Below are positions 44,141 to 53,216 of a stretch of DNA of 64,000 nt, piece after piece. How positions within the stretch are numbered: position 1 is the stretch's first letter; the number at the start of each line of letters is the position of its first letter. The translations under genes were made by a program, and so were the position numbers. Source of the stretch: Bacillota bacterium (GTDB taxonomy: Bacteria > Bacillota > Sulfobacillia > DUMF01); NCBI GenBank assembly GCA_012840015.1, contig DUMF01000002.1, positions 1 through 64,000 on the forward strand, in the 5' to 3' direction. The notes below the pieces were generated by a model that was not told the DNA's origin, did not search any database, and was given only the letters and a program-made list of their open reading frames with translations.

Positions 44141-44854
44141 ATGTCCGAGAGGCAAATTCAGGTAAACGAGTTGGAGGAAATAATACACAGATTACCAGGA
44201 GTGCTATCTGGGAAAGTGATCGTGAATGATTGGGGGGCCATCGAGGAAATACATGTTTTGGCCTCCTCGGACAAAAACCCGAAACAACTGGTCAGGGACA
44301 TTGAAAGCGCGCTGGCGGCAAAATGGGGTATCAAGCTGGACCACCGTAAGATAAGTGTTGCCCAGCTCGAACTGGCTTCGCCCATCCAATCGGCGGAAAC
44401 GGTACAACTCTCTGAGCTTACCTTGACCAACAACTTGGCGACAAGCCAATTGCAGGTAACGGTTTTGGTTTCTGACTCAGGAAGGAAATTCAAGGGTACT
44501 GCGCAGGGGTTGGCGTTGACGAGGGATGCAGCCGACAGGCTGGTAGCTGCTGCAGCGGTAGAGGCAGTGAATGCTTCGTTGAGAGAACCTTATCGGTTCA
44601 CTTTAGAAGACGTTTTCACTGTCACGTCGCCACACGGACGAGAGATCGCGGTTTCCGTAGTAGGACTGGTCCGTGGATCCGGTGAAACGACCGTGCTAAC
44701 TGGCAATTCACTCATGAAAGGTGAAGAATTCCAGGCCTGTGTCAAGTCGGTGCTCGATGCGGTAAACAGGCAGATAACGAGTCTTCCGCGCAGGTGGGAA
44801 GCCTCGGTGGAAGACGGTGCGCTAGGCGCCGAAGAAGAGAAGGCGCAGGATTAA
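44141..44854 (+). CDS. Uncharacterised protein, 237 residues
   Basis: ATG with GGAGG 7 nt upstream. I do not recognise a domain. The N-terminal 85 residues (HRLPGVLSGKVIVNDWGAIEEIHVL, a mixed alpha/beta pattern) look like a small ferredoxin-like/ACT-type fold. The C-terminal half alternates strands and helices (TVLVSDSGRKFKGTAQG and SVVGLVRGSGETTVLTGNSL) and may hold two copies of a related unit. No signal or membrane segment. Its stop overlaps the NUDIX start (TAATG). Confidence 0.7.
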   Translation: MSERQIQVNELEEIIHRLPGVLSGKVIVNDWGAIEEIHVLASSDKNPKQLVRDIESALAAKWGIKLDHRKISVAQLELASPIQSAETVQLSELTLTNNLATSQLQVTVLVSDSGRKFKGTAQGLALTRDAADRLVAAAAVEAVNASLREPYRFTLEDVFTVTSPHGREIAVSVVGLVRGSGETTVLTGNSLMKGEEFQACVKSVLDAVNRQITSLPRRWEASVEDGALGAEEEKAQD

Positions 44855-45405
44855 TGGCGAAACGTATTAATCCCGAGAGAAGTATCCAGTCGGAACTACT
44901 ATACAAGGGAAAGATAGTTACGCTGCGCAAGGATACGGTGCTTCTGGACCAGGGACGGCTTGCCACGAGAGAGGTGGTTGAGCACCCTGGGGCTGTTGGG
45001 ATTCTCCCGTTCTCGAATGAAGAAGTCGTACTGGTTAGGCAGTACCGTTACCCAGTAGGGTCAACGCTGCTCGAAATACCCGCGGGGAAACTGGAACCGG
45101 GAGAGAACCCTGTAGAGTGCGCCAAACGTGAATTAAAAGAAGAGACAGGGCTGGTTGCTTCGAAGCTGGAGTATGTGTGCAGCTTCCATACCAGCCCTGG
45201 CTTCTGCAATGAAGTGTTGCACCTCTTTTTCGCGGAGGGATTACAGGATACTGCACCTGAGCCCGATGCGGACGAGAATTTGCAAATCCTACGGGTGAAG
45301 CGTTCCCAAATACGGGGCATGATCCGTGGCGGGCAGATCAAGGACGCCAAAACCATAATAGCGCTACTGATTCTTGAGGACATACTTGCCAACCCCCGCA
45401 CATAA
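44854..45405 (+). CDS. nudF: ADP-ribose pyrophosphatase (NUDIX hydrolase)
   Basis: 183 residues from the ATG at 44854; the longer frame upstream overlaps the preceding gene. NUDIX box GKLEPGENPVECAKRELKEETGL and the ADPRase-type RQYRYP/FHTSPGF(C)NE features. Hydrolyses ADP-ribose and similar nucleoside diphosphates. It precedes spoIIM, an arrangement known from sporulating Firmicutes. Confidence 0.93.
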   Translation: MAKRINPERSIQSELLYKGKIVTLRKDTVLLDQGRLATREVVEHPGAVGILPFSNEEVVLVRQYRYPVGSTLLEIPAGKLEPGENPVECAKRELKEETGLVASKLEYVCSFHTSPGFCNEVLHLFFAEGLQDTAPEPDADENLQILRVKRSQIRGMIRGGQIKDAKTIIALLILEDILANPRT

Positions 45406-45424
45406 GTTTTAACGACATGAGCCC

Positions 45425-46096
45425 GTGTCGTCGGTGCTGCGGGGGGTTGCTCTTTTGGCGTGGCGGTACGGAGATTTCCTATTAGAGCGCATAAAGTCCG
45501 GTTGGGTGTGTTATCTGCTTGTAGCTGCGATCTTTCTGTGCGGAACGTGTGCAGGGGCATATTCGGTTAAGTTCATGGGCCCCGAAGAACTCACTGAGCT
45601 TTCTGCATATGTTTCGGTGTTTGTAAAACGGCTTGGATCCGAAGACTATCAAGTAAGCCCGCTGGCTTGCTTCTTAGGTGAGCTCTCCCAAATGCTCAGG
45701 AACGTTAGCCTTATGTGGCTGTTAGGGGTAACCGTGATCGGTATACCGGTAGTCTGGGCGATCGTTTTCGTGAGAGGCTTCGCAAGTGGTTTCAGTGTGG
45801 CTTTTCTAATACAGGAAATGGGGGTCGGCGGTGCACTTTTCGGCACCTGTGCCGTACTGCCCCAGAGTCTTTTCTCGGTACCGTCGTTACTGCTCGCTGG
45901 AGGCTTATCCACAGCTTTTTCCTGGAGAATCCTTCAGCATAGACGAGCCGGGAGGAAGATAGACTTCCTCGGCGAGTTCGTGTCTTATACGTGGTGTTTT
46001 GTGGCTTCATTGGTGCTGGCTATCGGCGGTGCTATCGTCGAAGGCTGGATCAGCCCCATTTTCATGAGAGTGGCGTCCAACATCATTGCCAGGTAA
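45425..46096 (+). CDS. spoIIM: Stage II sporulation protein M
   Basis: 223 residues from a GTG with no strong ribosome site; about five membrane segments. The YLLVAAIFLCGTCAGAYSV start and SPLACFLGELSQMLRNVSLMWLLG region match SpoIIM. Part of the engulfment machinery (with SpoIID and SpoIIP) that remodels the septal wall. Its 3' end overlaps the convergent dacF gene by 14 nt. Confidence 0.92.
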   Translation: MSSVLRGVALLAWRYGDFLLERIKSGWVCYLLVAAIFLCGTCAGAYSVKFMGPEELTELSAYVSVFVKRLGSEDYQVSPLACFLGELSQMLRNVSLMWLLGVTVIGIPVVWAIVFVRGFASGFSVAFLIQEMGVGGALFGTCAVLPQSLFSVPSLLLAGGLSTAFSWRILQHRRAGRKIDFLGEFVSYTWCFVASLVLAIGGAIVEGWISPIFMRVASNIIAR

Positions 46097-47228
46097 GCAG
46101 TCGCCGCAAAGCCTTCGCGAAGAAACCTGGTATGGTGTTCGCTTTAACCTCCTCAAGGGCGAGTAAGTCTATGCGTTTGGCGACCTGTTCGCCGACGTAA
46201 ATCACCGCTTCTCCTACCTTTTGACCCCGTTTCACAGGGGCGTTCACTAACTTCGGCAGCTCGTATTTCACCGTTACGCTCTTCTCGATCCCCTTTTTCA
46301 CGCTAATCGCAACGTCGGTGGCGGGAGCTATTTCTACGGATGGTTTGGCCCCTTTGTTCACTGGGAGTGAAAGCAAACTCGTTCCCTGTTTCGCGTATAC
46401 CACCGCGGCAAAGTTCGCGAAAGCGTAGTTCAAGAGTTTGGTCGCGTCGTTAAACCTGGCCTGGGAGCTGGGGGCTCCCATTACGACTGCGATGGCCCGC
46501 GAGTCGCCTCGTTTTGCCGTCGCTGCGAGGCAGAAACCCGCTTTGCTCGTGCTGCCGGTCTTCAAGCCATCGCATCCCGAGTAATAGACAAGCAATTTGT
46601 TTGGGTTATAAAGCTCGAACTTTCCGTTCCTAAAGGTGTCGTGATATATCTTCGTTAAGTCGAGTACTCCCGGTATCGTCACGGCATACCTAGAGAGAAG
46701 AGCGACATCGTACGCAGAGGTGTAATGGTTCTCGTGGTCGAGGCCATGGCAATTGGTAAAATGCGTATCGGTCATCCCGAGAGCGCGTGCCTTTTCGTTC
46801 ATCATTTCCACAAAATGTTCTTCTGTACCGCCCACGTGCTCGGCCACAACGACCGCTGCGTCGTTCGCCGAACCGATCACAAGTGCTTTGAGCCAATCCG
46901 AAAACTTAAAGGTCTCACCGGGTTCAGTGTAGACCTCGCTACCTCCAAGGTCCCAGGCGTTTTCGGATGCTGCTACTTCGTCATCCAGAGACACGCGTTT
47001 TGAGTTCACGGCTTCCATGGCGAGCACGAGAGTCATTATCTTCGTGATGCTCGCCGGAGGCCTTTTGGAATGAGGGTCCTTCTGGTATAGGATTTCACCC
47101 GAAACCGCATCCATCAAAATGGCAGATGGAGACTCTATCTTGATTTCTTGGGCCATACCAATACTAGGCGTGACAAACACGCATACGCAGCCTAAAAGTG
47201 CTATTCCGAGTCTTAAGACGCGGTTCAC
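46083..47228 (-). CDS. dacF: D-alanyl-D-alanine carboxypeptidase, DacF-like
   Basis: 381 residues from the GTG at 47228, which has GGGAGG 8 nt upstream. Signal peptide (LRLGIALLGCVCVFVTPSIGMAQ), then the penicillin-binding motifs SITK near residue 60, SAN (GSANDAA) and KTG (KTGSTSKAGFC). A C-terminal PBP5-type domain and an amphipathic helix follow. Trims spore or cell-wall peptides. In Bacillus dacF lies just before spoIIAA; here xerD and ald separate them. A sigma-F-type promoter lies upstream. Confidence 0.93.
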   Translation of the reverse strand: MNRVLRLGIALLGCVCVFVTPSIGMAQEIKIESPSAILMDAVSGEILYQKDPHSKRPPASITKIMTLVLAMEAVNSKRVSLDDEVAASENAWDLGGSEVYTEPGETFKFSDWLKALVIGSANDAAVVVAEHVGGTEEHFVEMMNEKARALGMTDTHFTNCHGLDHENHYTSAYDVALLSRYAVTIPGVLDLTKIYHDTFRNGKFELYNPNKLLVYYSGCDGLKTGSTSKAGFCLAATAKRGDSRAIAVVMGAPSSQARFNDATKLLNYAFANFAAVVYAKQGTSLLSLPVNKGAKPSVEIAPATDVAISVKKGIEKSVTVKYELPKLVNAPVKRGQKVGEAVIYVGEQVAKRIDLLALEEVKANTIPGFFAKALRRLLTWQ

Positions 47229-47269
47229 TCGCGCTACCTCCCGCAACTCCCAAATAAGTGCACTGTAAT

Positions 47270-47298
47270 TAATTTTCCCAAGAGAAGTGGATTCATAC
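47270..47298 (-). promoter_or_regulatory. Sigma-F-type promoter of dacF
   Basis: Minus-strand GTATG (47298-47294), 14-nt spacer, GGGAAAATTA (47279-47270), matching the forespore consensus GYATA...GGnnAnAnTR. Forespore expression of dacF is known in Bacillus. Confidence 0.6.
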
Positions 47299-47421
47299 AG
47301 AATAAGCGATTGGCTATTGACATATTCATTGATAATGAAGGCATTACGAATAGAGGAAGGATTTTCCGTAAATGACTAGAACTAACCACTTATGTAAATG
47401 CCATTCAGGGGAGGGATCCCG

Positions 47422-48306
47422 TTGGATTCCCTTATTGATGAATTCATCGATTATTTGGGCAGCGAAAAAGGACTGGCGGTCAACACTCTAGAGTCTTACG
47501 GAAGAGACCTAAAGCAGTATCAGGATTACCTTAGATCGGACGGGGCCTCTATCCAGGCGGTTTCGAGGGCAAAGGTTATAGACTACCTGCTTTACCTCCA
47601 GAAACAGGGGAAAGCCACGGCGACGATAGCTAGACGGCTGGCAGCCTTACGGGCATTTTACCAATTCTTGGTGCGAGAGAAAAGATTGGATCACGATCCA
47701 ACGGCGGATTTGGAATCTCCCAAACTGGAGCGACGCCTACCAAGCGTGCTGACCGTCAAAGAAGTAGAGACTCTCCTGAAACAGCCTTCTCCGAACGATC
47801 CTGCAGGCCTTCGTGATAGAGCGATGCTTGAACTGCTGTACGCCACAGGCATAAGAGTTTCGGAATTGATTTCACTGGACGTCTCCAACGTCGACCTCGC
47901 GATGCAGTTTTTGCGATGCACTGGTAAAGGCTCGAAGGAGAGGATAATTCCAGTGGGATCCATCGCCACGAAAGCGGTGAGAGAGTACATAACACTTGGG
48001 AGGCCAAAGCTTGTTCCGGACCAAAATGAGTCTGCGCTTTTTGTAAATCATCATGGCAAGAGACTGACTCGTCAAGGTTTCTGGAAGATTGTAAAGAAGT
48101 ATGCAGCAAAAGCCAGGATAAATAAGGACATCACACCGCACACACTGCGGCATTCGTTTGCGACCCATCTGTTGGAGAACGGCGCAGATCTAAGATCGGT
48201 GCAAGAAATGCTGGGCCATGCGGACATATCCACGACTCAAGTGTATACTCACCTTACGAAAGGGCGCCTCAAGGAAGTGTACTCGAGGGCTCATCCCAGA
48301 GCATGA
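47422..48306 (+). CDS. xerD: Tyrosine recombinase XerD
   Basis: 294 residues from a TTG with GGGGAGGG upstream. SAM-like N-terminal core, then catalytic residues in ATGIRVSELISL, HTLRHSFATHLLENGADLRSVQEMLGH and the Tyr in QVYTHL. Resolves chromosome dimers at dif. Close to dacF and the spoIIA operon, as in many Firmicutes. Confidence 0.94.
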   Translation: MDSLIDEFIDYLGSEKGLAVNTLESYGRDLKQYQDYLRSDGASIQAVSRAKVIDYLLYLQKQGKATATIARRLAALRAFYQFLVREKRLDHDPTADLESPKLERRLPSVLTVKEVETLLKQPSPNDPAGLRDRAMLELLYATGIRVSELISLDVSNVDLAMQFLRCTGKGSKERIIPVGSIATKAVREYITLGRPKLVPDQNESALFVNHHGKRLTRQGFWKIVKKYAAKARINKDITPHTLRHSFATHLLENGADLRSVQEMLGHADISTTQVYTHLTKGRLKEVYSRAHPRA

Positions 48307-48310
48307 GTTA

Positions 48311-48338
48311 GGCCCCCGGTCGGGATATGCCGGGGGCC
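48311..48338. terminator. Hairpin between convergent xerD and ald
   Basis: GGCCCCCGG pairs with CCGGGGGCC across a 10-nt loop. No T-run on either strand, but its place between two gene ends suggests a bidirectional stop or mRNA-end stabiliser. Confidence 0.6.
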
Positions 48339-48352
48339 TACTACTGAGGGCT

Positions 48353-49468
48353 CTAGATTAGACTGTCCAGCGGTGTGTACTCCAGGCCATGAGCATCAGC
48401 CACTGCCTTGTATGTCACGTGACCTTCATAAACGTTGACCCCTTTGGCCAATGCCGGATTGACTTTCACTGCCCGCTCGAGTCCTTGGTCGGCTATCAGG
48501 AGGGCGTACTTCAGAGTAGAATTGGTGAGCGCGAAGGTGGATGTTCTCGGGACTGCACCCGGTATATTGGGGACAGAATAGTGAATTACCCCATACTTTG
48601 TGAACGTGGGATTGGAGTGAGTGGTAGTCCGATCTATGGTCTCTACAGAACCACCCTGATCTATGGCCACATCCACTATTGCAGAGCCGGGCTTCATCTT
48701 GCGAACCATGTTCTCCGTGACGAGCTTCGGGGCGCGGGCTCCAGGTACGAGCACCGCACCTATCAGTAGGTCAGCACGCTCGCAGCAAAAGCTGACGTTA
48801 TATGGGTTGGACATCAAAGTGTTGACGCGTCCCCCAAAGATATCGTCAATATAGCGTAGCCTTTCTTCCCTTACGTCCAGCACCGTCACGCGTGCTCCCA
48901 TTCCAACTGCTATTCGCGCGGCATTAATACCCACAGTACCACCGCCCACCACACACACTTCTGCAGGTGGCACTCCCGGTACCCCTCCCAGCAGGATTCC
49001 ACAGCCGCCGTTCCGTTTTTCTAACAACGTTGCGCCGATTTGAACGGCCATTCTGCCTGCGATTTCACTCATGGGTGTCAGTAAGGGGAGAGAACCATCG
49101 CTAAGCTGGACTGTTTCATAGGCCACGGCCTTAACGCCACTTTTTATGAGCGCTTGGGTCAGCGTGGGTTCGGGTGCAAGGTGTAAATAAGTGAACAGTA
49201 CTTGTCCCTTTCTGAATAAACCGTACTCTGGTGGAAGGGGCTCCTTGACTTTGAGTATCATGTCCGAAACCTCGAAAACCTGCGGCGCAGAAGGCAGTAT
49301 TTTGGCACCTGAACGCACATACTCTTCGTCGCTTATCCCGCTGCCGATACCCGCTCCAGCCTCGATGACTACTTCATGGCCGTGATTCACCAGCGCCTGG
49401 ACCCCGGCTGGTGTTACAGCTACTCTATTCTCATCAGGCTTGATTTCTTTCGGGATGCCCACTATCAT
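48353..49468 (-). CDS. ald: Alanine dehydrogenase
   Basis: 371 residues from the ATG at 49468 with GGGGGG upstream. IVGIPKEIKPDENRVAVTPAGV at the start and the NAD motif VVGGGTVGINAARIAVGMGARV are diagnostic. Converts L-alanine to pyruvate and ammonia; important during sporulation and on amino-acid media. Confidence 0.95.
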   Translation of the reverse strand: MIVGIPKEIKPDENRVAVTPAGVQALVNHGHEVVIEAGAGIGSGISDEEYVRSGAKILPSAPQVFEVSDMILKVKEPLPPEYGLFRKGQVLFTYLHLAPEPTLTQALIKSGVKAVAYETVQLSDGSLPLLTPMSEIAGRMAVQIGATLLEKRNGGCGILLGGVPGVPPAEVCVVGGGTVGINAARIAVGMGARVTVLDVREERLRYIDDIFGGRVNTLMSNPYNVSFCCERADLLIGAVLVPGARAPKLVTENMVRKMKPGSAIVDVAIDQGGSVETIDRTTTHSNPTFTKYGVIHYSVPNIPGAVPRTSTFALTNSTLKYALLIADQGLERAVKVNPALAKGVNVYEGHVTYKAVADAHGLEYTPLDSLI

Positions 49469-49641
49469 ACAGATCCCCCCGAACATTGATTTGACACAGC
49501 AACACTAACCACTTCTAGATCTCCGCTGTGAGTTCCTGCTTTCTGCGAAGTGGCTTTTTGTCGACTCTTGTAGGCTTTGAAGGGCTTGTCCGGATGAGGT
49601 AGATCATGTAATGTAGGAAATAAAAGGAAGGGGGCCTGCAA

Positions 49642-49986
49642 TTGAAAATAGATACGAGGATAGAAGCCGGTGTCATGATAGCGCGGCCCAGAGGAGAGCT
49701 GGATCTTTCTACGGCGGGGGAATTCAAGCTTTCGATTGATCGAGAACTAGACGCCAGGAAGATCGTTCGGCTCTTGATCGACCTGAGTGAAGTGTCTTTT
49801 ATGGATAGCTCCGGGCTGGGCGCGATTTTGGGACGTTACCGCAAGCTCAGCTTACTGGGCGGCAAGCTTTTCCTCATCGCTCCCCATGGCGCAGTGAAAT
49901 CGATGCTTGAGCTATCGGGCATCGACAGAATCGTGCCGGTTTACGATTCTGAGGAAGAATGTCTCAGGCAGATCCAGCGGAATTAG
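49642..49986 (+). CDS. spoIIAA: Anti-sigma-F factor antagonist
   Basis: 114 residues from a TTG with AAGGAAGGGGG upstream. STAS domain with the phospho-serine motif MDSSGLGAILGRY. When dephosphorylated by SpoIIE it releases sigma-F from SpoIIAB. A weak sigma-H-like AGGCTTT-N12-CGGAT lies upstream (near 49570-49593), not certain. Confidence 0.94.
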   Translation: MKIDTRIEAGVMIARPRGELDLSTAGEFKLSIDRELDARKIVRLLIDLSEVSFMDSSGLGAILGRYRKLSLLGGKLFLIAPHGAVKSMLELSGIDRIVPVYDSEEECLRQIQRN

Positions 49987-50017
49987 TAGTCGGCCGCAGA
50001 AAGCGAGGAGTGGAGGG

Positions 50018-50464
50018 ATGGCCGAAAGAAATCGCATGAGGTTAGAATTGTTGAGCCTGGCGGACAACGTAGGGGTGGCGCGGATCGCAGTGGCTACGTT
50101 CGCTGCACAACTGGACTATACGCTGCCAGAAATCGAGGAGATCAAGGTAGCCGTATCTGAAGCAGTGTCTAACGTTGTGTTGCATGCGTATCCTGACGGT
50201 CCAGGTACAATGGCCGTTCTCGCGAGGCTCACGGATGAAGGAATCGAGATCGAGGTTTCAGATAACGGTGTGGGGATTCAGGACGTAGAGCTCGCCCGTC
50301 AGGCCTCGTTTACCACGAAGCCCGACAGGATGGGACTCGGATTCGTATTCATGGAATCTTTCATGGATTCACTTGAAGTTAGCTCACAAGTGGGACACGG
50401 TACCATTGTCCGGATGTTCAAACGTTGTAAAACACAGAGTGCAGGGGCAGGTACCCTCAAATGA
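50018..50464 (+). CDS. spoIIAB: Anti-sigma-F factor (serine kinase)
   Basis: 148 residues from the ATG at 50018 with GGAGGG upstream. GHKL kinase motifs EAVSNVVLHAY, DNGVGI and MGLGFVFMESF. Phosphorylates SpoIIAA and holds sigma-F inactive. Overlaps sigF by 4 nt. Confidence 0.95.
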   Translation: MAERNRMRLELLSLADNVGVARIAVATFAAQLDYTLPEIEEIKVAVSEAVSNVVLHAYPDGPGTMAVLARLTDEGIEIEVSDNGVGIQDVELARQASFTTKPDRMGLGFVFMESFMDSLEVSSQVGHGTIVRMFKRCKTQSAGAGTLK

Positions 50465-51180
50465 GCCTGGTAATCCCACATGAGAACCTGCTCAGATTGC
50501 TCGAACAGGCCCGACAGGGGGACATGGGAGCCAGGTCGCAGATCGTCGAGGCGAACCTCGGGCTCGTGCACGCAGTCGTGGGGCGCTTTTCCGGTGTGGA
50601 CAGGGAAGAGCTTTTCCAGGTGGGTTGCCTGGGGCTACTCAAAGCAATTGACCGGTTTGACCCTCACTTGGGTACGAGGTTTTCCACGTACGCATTCCAC
50701 ATGATAATGGGAGAGATCCGGAGATACTTGAGGGACAACTGGCAGCTCACTGTGCCCCGCAGAATGAAAGAAGTAGCCAGAAAGGCTAAGGAAGTGAGTG
50801 AGGAATTGTCCAAGCGACTGGGGCGGTGCCCCAAGGTGAACGAAATCGCTGCAGAGATGGGCATCCAAGTGGAGGACATCATGGAGGCCATGGAGGCGTG
50901 CACGCCCATACAGTCTCTTCAGGCGCCTCTAAATCCGGGCCAAAGCGATGACGCTTCGCTGGAGAACGTCGTAGGTACTGAAGAAAGCGCTCTGGACCTA
51001 ATTGCACTCAAGCAATGTTTGGCTCAAATGGAGCCCAGGAAGAGAAGGGTAATCATGCTCAGATACTTCGCCGGCAAGACGCAGGCGGAGGTAGCAGATG
51101 CCATGGGCATCTCTCAGGCTCAGGTATCACGCTTGGAGAGTGCCGCCATCCACCAGATGAGACAAAGCCTCTCCGGTTAA
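50461..51180 (+). CDS. sigF: RNA polymerase sigma-F factor
   Basis: 239 residues. Region 2 (GCLGLLKAIDRFDPHLGTRFSTYAFHMIMGEIRRYLRDN) and region 4 (KRRVIMLRYFAGKTQAEVADAMGISQAQVSRLE) are intact. First forespore-specific sigma factor. Its last 54 nt overlap the 3' end of the opposite-strand ATPase gene. Confidence 0.96.
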   Translation: MSLVIPHENLLRLLEQARQGDMGARSQIVEANLGLVHAVVGRFSGVDREELFQVGCLGLLKAIDRFDPHLGTRFSTYAFHMIMGEIRRYLRDNWQLTVPRRMKEVARKAKEVSEELSKRLGRCPKVNEIAAEMGIQVEDIMEAMEACTPIQSLQAPLNPGQSDDASLENVVGTEESALDLIALKQCLAQMEPRKRRVIMLRYFAGKTQAEVADAMGISQAQVSRLESAAIHQMRQSLSG

Positions 51181-52134
51181 GTCCCATTTGCCACATCGGG
51201 AGCCCCACCTGGCAACGGTTTTCCCGTCTTGTAAGAGCTGGATAACTTCGCAGCGATTGGGGCAATCCGGGCACTCGAAACCGCGTGTGGTCAGATTGCA
51301 ATCGGCGATGGTAAAGCCCCGGAAAGCTGTGGGCTTTGATTGAACCTCCTTGCATGCTAGCAAAGCTGCTCCGATGGCTCCCATAAGTTTATGATGGCGG
51401 GGCACGGTTACCGGGAAACCGAGATTCTCTTCAAAGGACCTCCTGATTCCAACGTTTGATGCCACTCCACCTTGGAACAAAACTGGCGGTCGGATTTTCT
51501 TCCCTTTGGCTACATTTGCCAGGTAGTTTCTCACGAGCGCGTCACAAAGCCCCTTCACGATATCTTCCAACGGGTGGCCCGCTTGTTGCTTATGAATCAT
51601 ATCCGATTCCGCAAATACCGCACACCGTCCGGCTATACGCACCGGGTGCTTGGACTTCAGCGCAAGCTGCCCAAAAGTCTCGATAGGTATGCCCAGCCGG
51701 GCGGCCTGTCTATCGAGGAACGAGCCTGTACCAGCAGCACACACGCTGTTCATCGCGAAGTCCACTACTACGGAGTTAGACAATATGGTGATTTTTGAGT
51801 CCTGGCCACCGATTTCGATTATCGTGTTTACTCCTGGCGTATCACGTACTGCCGCCACAGCATGACACGTGATTTCGTTCTTGACGATGTCTGCTCCGCA
51901 GATGATACCTGCCAGCTGGCGACCGCTACCCGTGACACCACAACCGCACACGTGGAGCTTTCTGCCCATCCCTTCTGTAAAGCGCCTTATGCGGGCTAAA
52001 CCCTCTTGAATGGCTGCTATCGGATTTCCCATTGTCATTAGGTACTCACCCGCCAGCAAATTCCCGCTTTCGTCCACTAGGACTATATCTGTGCTGACTG
52101 ACCCAACATCTACGCCGAGATAAACCGGAGTCAT
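51127..52134 (-). CDS. BadF/BadG/HgdC-family ATPase (acyl-CoA dehydratase activase-like)
   Basis: 335 residues. ASKHA nucleotide-binding fold: GVDVGSVSTDIVLVDESGN at the start, EIGGQDSKITIL, AMNSVCAAGTGSFLDRQA (cluster cysteine) and RCAVFAESDMIHKQQAGH, as in HgdC, the activator of 2-hydroxyacyl-CoA dehydratase. A C-terminal CPDCPNRC zinc/iron motif is extra. In the known family a dimer binds one 4Fe-4S cluster and passes electrons uphill with ATP. No dehydratase HgdAB pair is seen, only the two DUF2229-type partners upstream. Last gene of the spoVA-gerA string, overlapping sigF tail to tail. Confidence 0.88.
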   Translation of the reverse strand: MTPVYLGVDVGSVSTDIVLVDESGNLLAGEYLMTMGNPIAAIQEGLARIRRFTEGMGRKLHVCGCGVTGSGRQLAGIICGADIVKNEITCHAVAAVRDTPGVNTIIEIGGQDSKITILSNSVVVDFAMNSVCAAGTGSFLDRQAARLGIPIETFGQLALKSKHPVRIAGRCAVFAESDMIHKQQAGHPLEDIVKGLCDALVRNYLANVAKGKKIRPPVLFQGGVASNVGIRRSFEENLGFPVTVPRHHKLMGAIGAALLACKEVQSKPTAFRGFTIADCNLTTRGFECPDCPNRCEVIQLLQDGKTVARWGSRCGKWDLTGEALSHLVDGGTLQA

Positions 52135-53216
52135 TGGCGATCACCCCTGTGCGCAAGCATGTCTACAAAAGCCTCGAGTCTGGTCTGCAGACCGGCATCA
52201 GCCGTATGTTCGTCGAGGCTCAACCGCATGATCGGCACTCCATAATCATGCTCGGTCCGTGTGAGCATGGCGCTCGCAGCGATTTCGGGCATGCAGGTGA
52301 AGGGCATGACGTGGATCAGGCCGTCTACCCCGTTTTGGGACATGAGCGCAGCTCCTCCCACAGTCTCCCTTCCGTGTCCTCCGAAGAAGGCGGCGGTGTA
52401 GGGGGCGGCTGCCCTCACAAGCTGGTCTTCGCTTGCACTGTGCCAAAGCCACGGAAGTATATTCGATTTTAGCCATTCGGAAGCTCGTATATATCTCACT
52501 ACCTGGCTCTTTAGCCTGCCCAACCTGCGTTCCAGCCATCTGTTTGAGAACCCGTCCAGCACCATGAAGATCTCTCCAATGATTCCCACGACGGTATGCC
52601 GACCTCGGATACCGGTGAGGGGGATTGAGCGAAAGGCATGGTCACAGTATGCCTCGGTTTCTGAAATCTCTTTGAGTTCCGTAGCAGAATCTACCTTGCG
52701 AAGACATTGCTCCAATACCTTGTCAGTGAGGCCGGGGCTGGCCTCGATGGCGCGCAGTAAAGCAGCCCGACGTTCGAGCTCATCTATAATCACACATTTG
52801 TACCAGCTACCCTTAGCAGCTTCCACGATCGCCCTGGGACTGGCGCGGTTCAACAGCTTCCTAAGCGCGTTCAAAGTTCTTCCAATTCCAGCCGCCGGAG
52901 GCTCGAGGATTATGAATTCAACTTCATGTCCGATGGCATTGACCAACACCCGCTGAAGCTGCGCGTAGAAACCGAACCGGCACGGGCCGATCCCGCCAGC
53001 CATAAGAACCCGGTCCGCGCCCCTTTCTATGCTTTCCAGGATGTTTCCCAGTGTCAGTTTTAAAGGGTAGCATGCGAATTCCGGCGCGTACTTAGAACCG
53101 ATTCCGATGGTCCTCTCAGTGGAGGGTGGAGGGCATATCACCTGATGGCCCAATCGAGTCAGGAAGTGCCTGAGCGGAATATACATGTTCCCGATGTGGG
53201 GGAATGTGAGTTTCAT
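52131..53216 (-). CDS. DUF2229/dehydratase-like protein 2
   Basis: 361 residues, ATG start. Begins FPHIGNMYIPLRHFLTRLGHQVICPPPS and has cysteine-containing motifs EFACYPLKL, GGIGPCRFGFY and MPFTCMPE and the conserved end SLDEHTADAGLQTRLEAFVDML. Such proteins occur fused or linked to HgdC-type ATPases and resemble the cluster-binding dehydratase subunits. Probably forms a complex with the ATPase encoded next (4-nt overlap). Reaction unknown. Confidence 0.75.
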   Translation of the reverse strand: MKLTFPHIGNMYIPLRHFLTRLGHQVICPPPSTERTIGIGSKYAPEFACYPLKLTLGNILESIERGADRVLMAGGIGPCRFGFYAQLQRVLVNAIGHEVEFIILEPPAAGIGRTLNALRKLLNRASPRAIVEAAKGSWYKCVIIDELERRAALLRAIEASPGLTDKVLEQCLRKVDSATELKEISETEAYCDHAFRSIPLTGIRGRHTVVGIIGEIFMVLDGFSNRWLERRLGRLKSQVVRYIRASEWLKSNILPWLWHSASEDQLVRAAAPYTAAFFGGHGRETVGGAALMSQNGVDGLIHVMPFTCMPEIAASAMLTRTEHDYGVPIMRLSLDEHTADAGLQTRLEAFVDMLAHRGDRQ

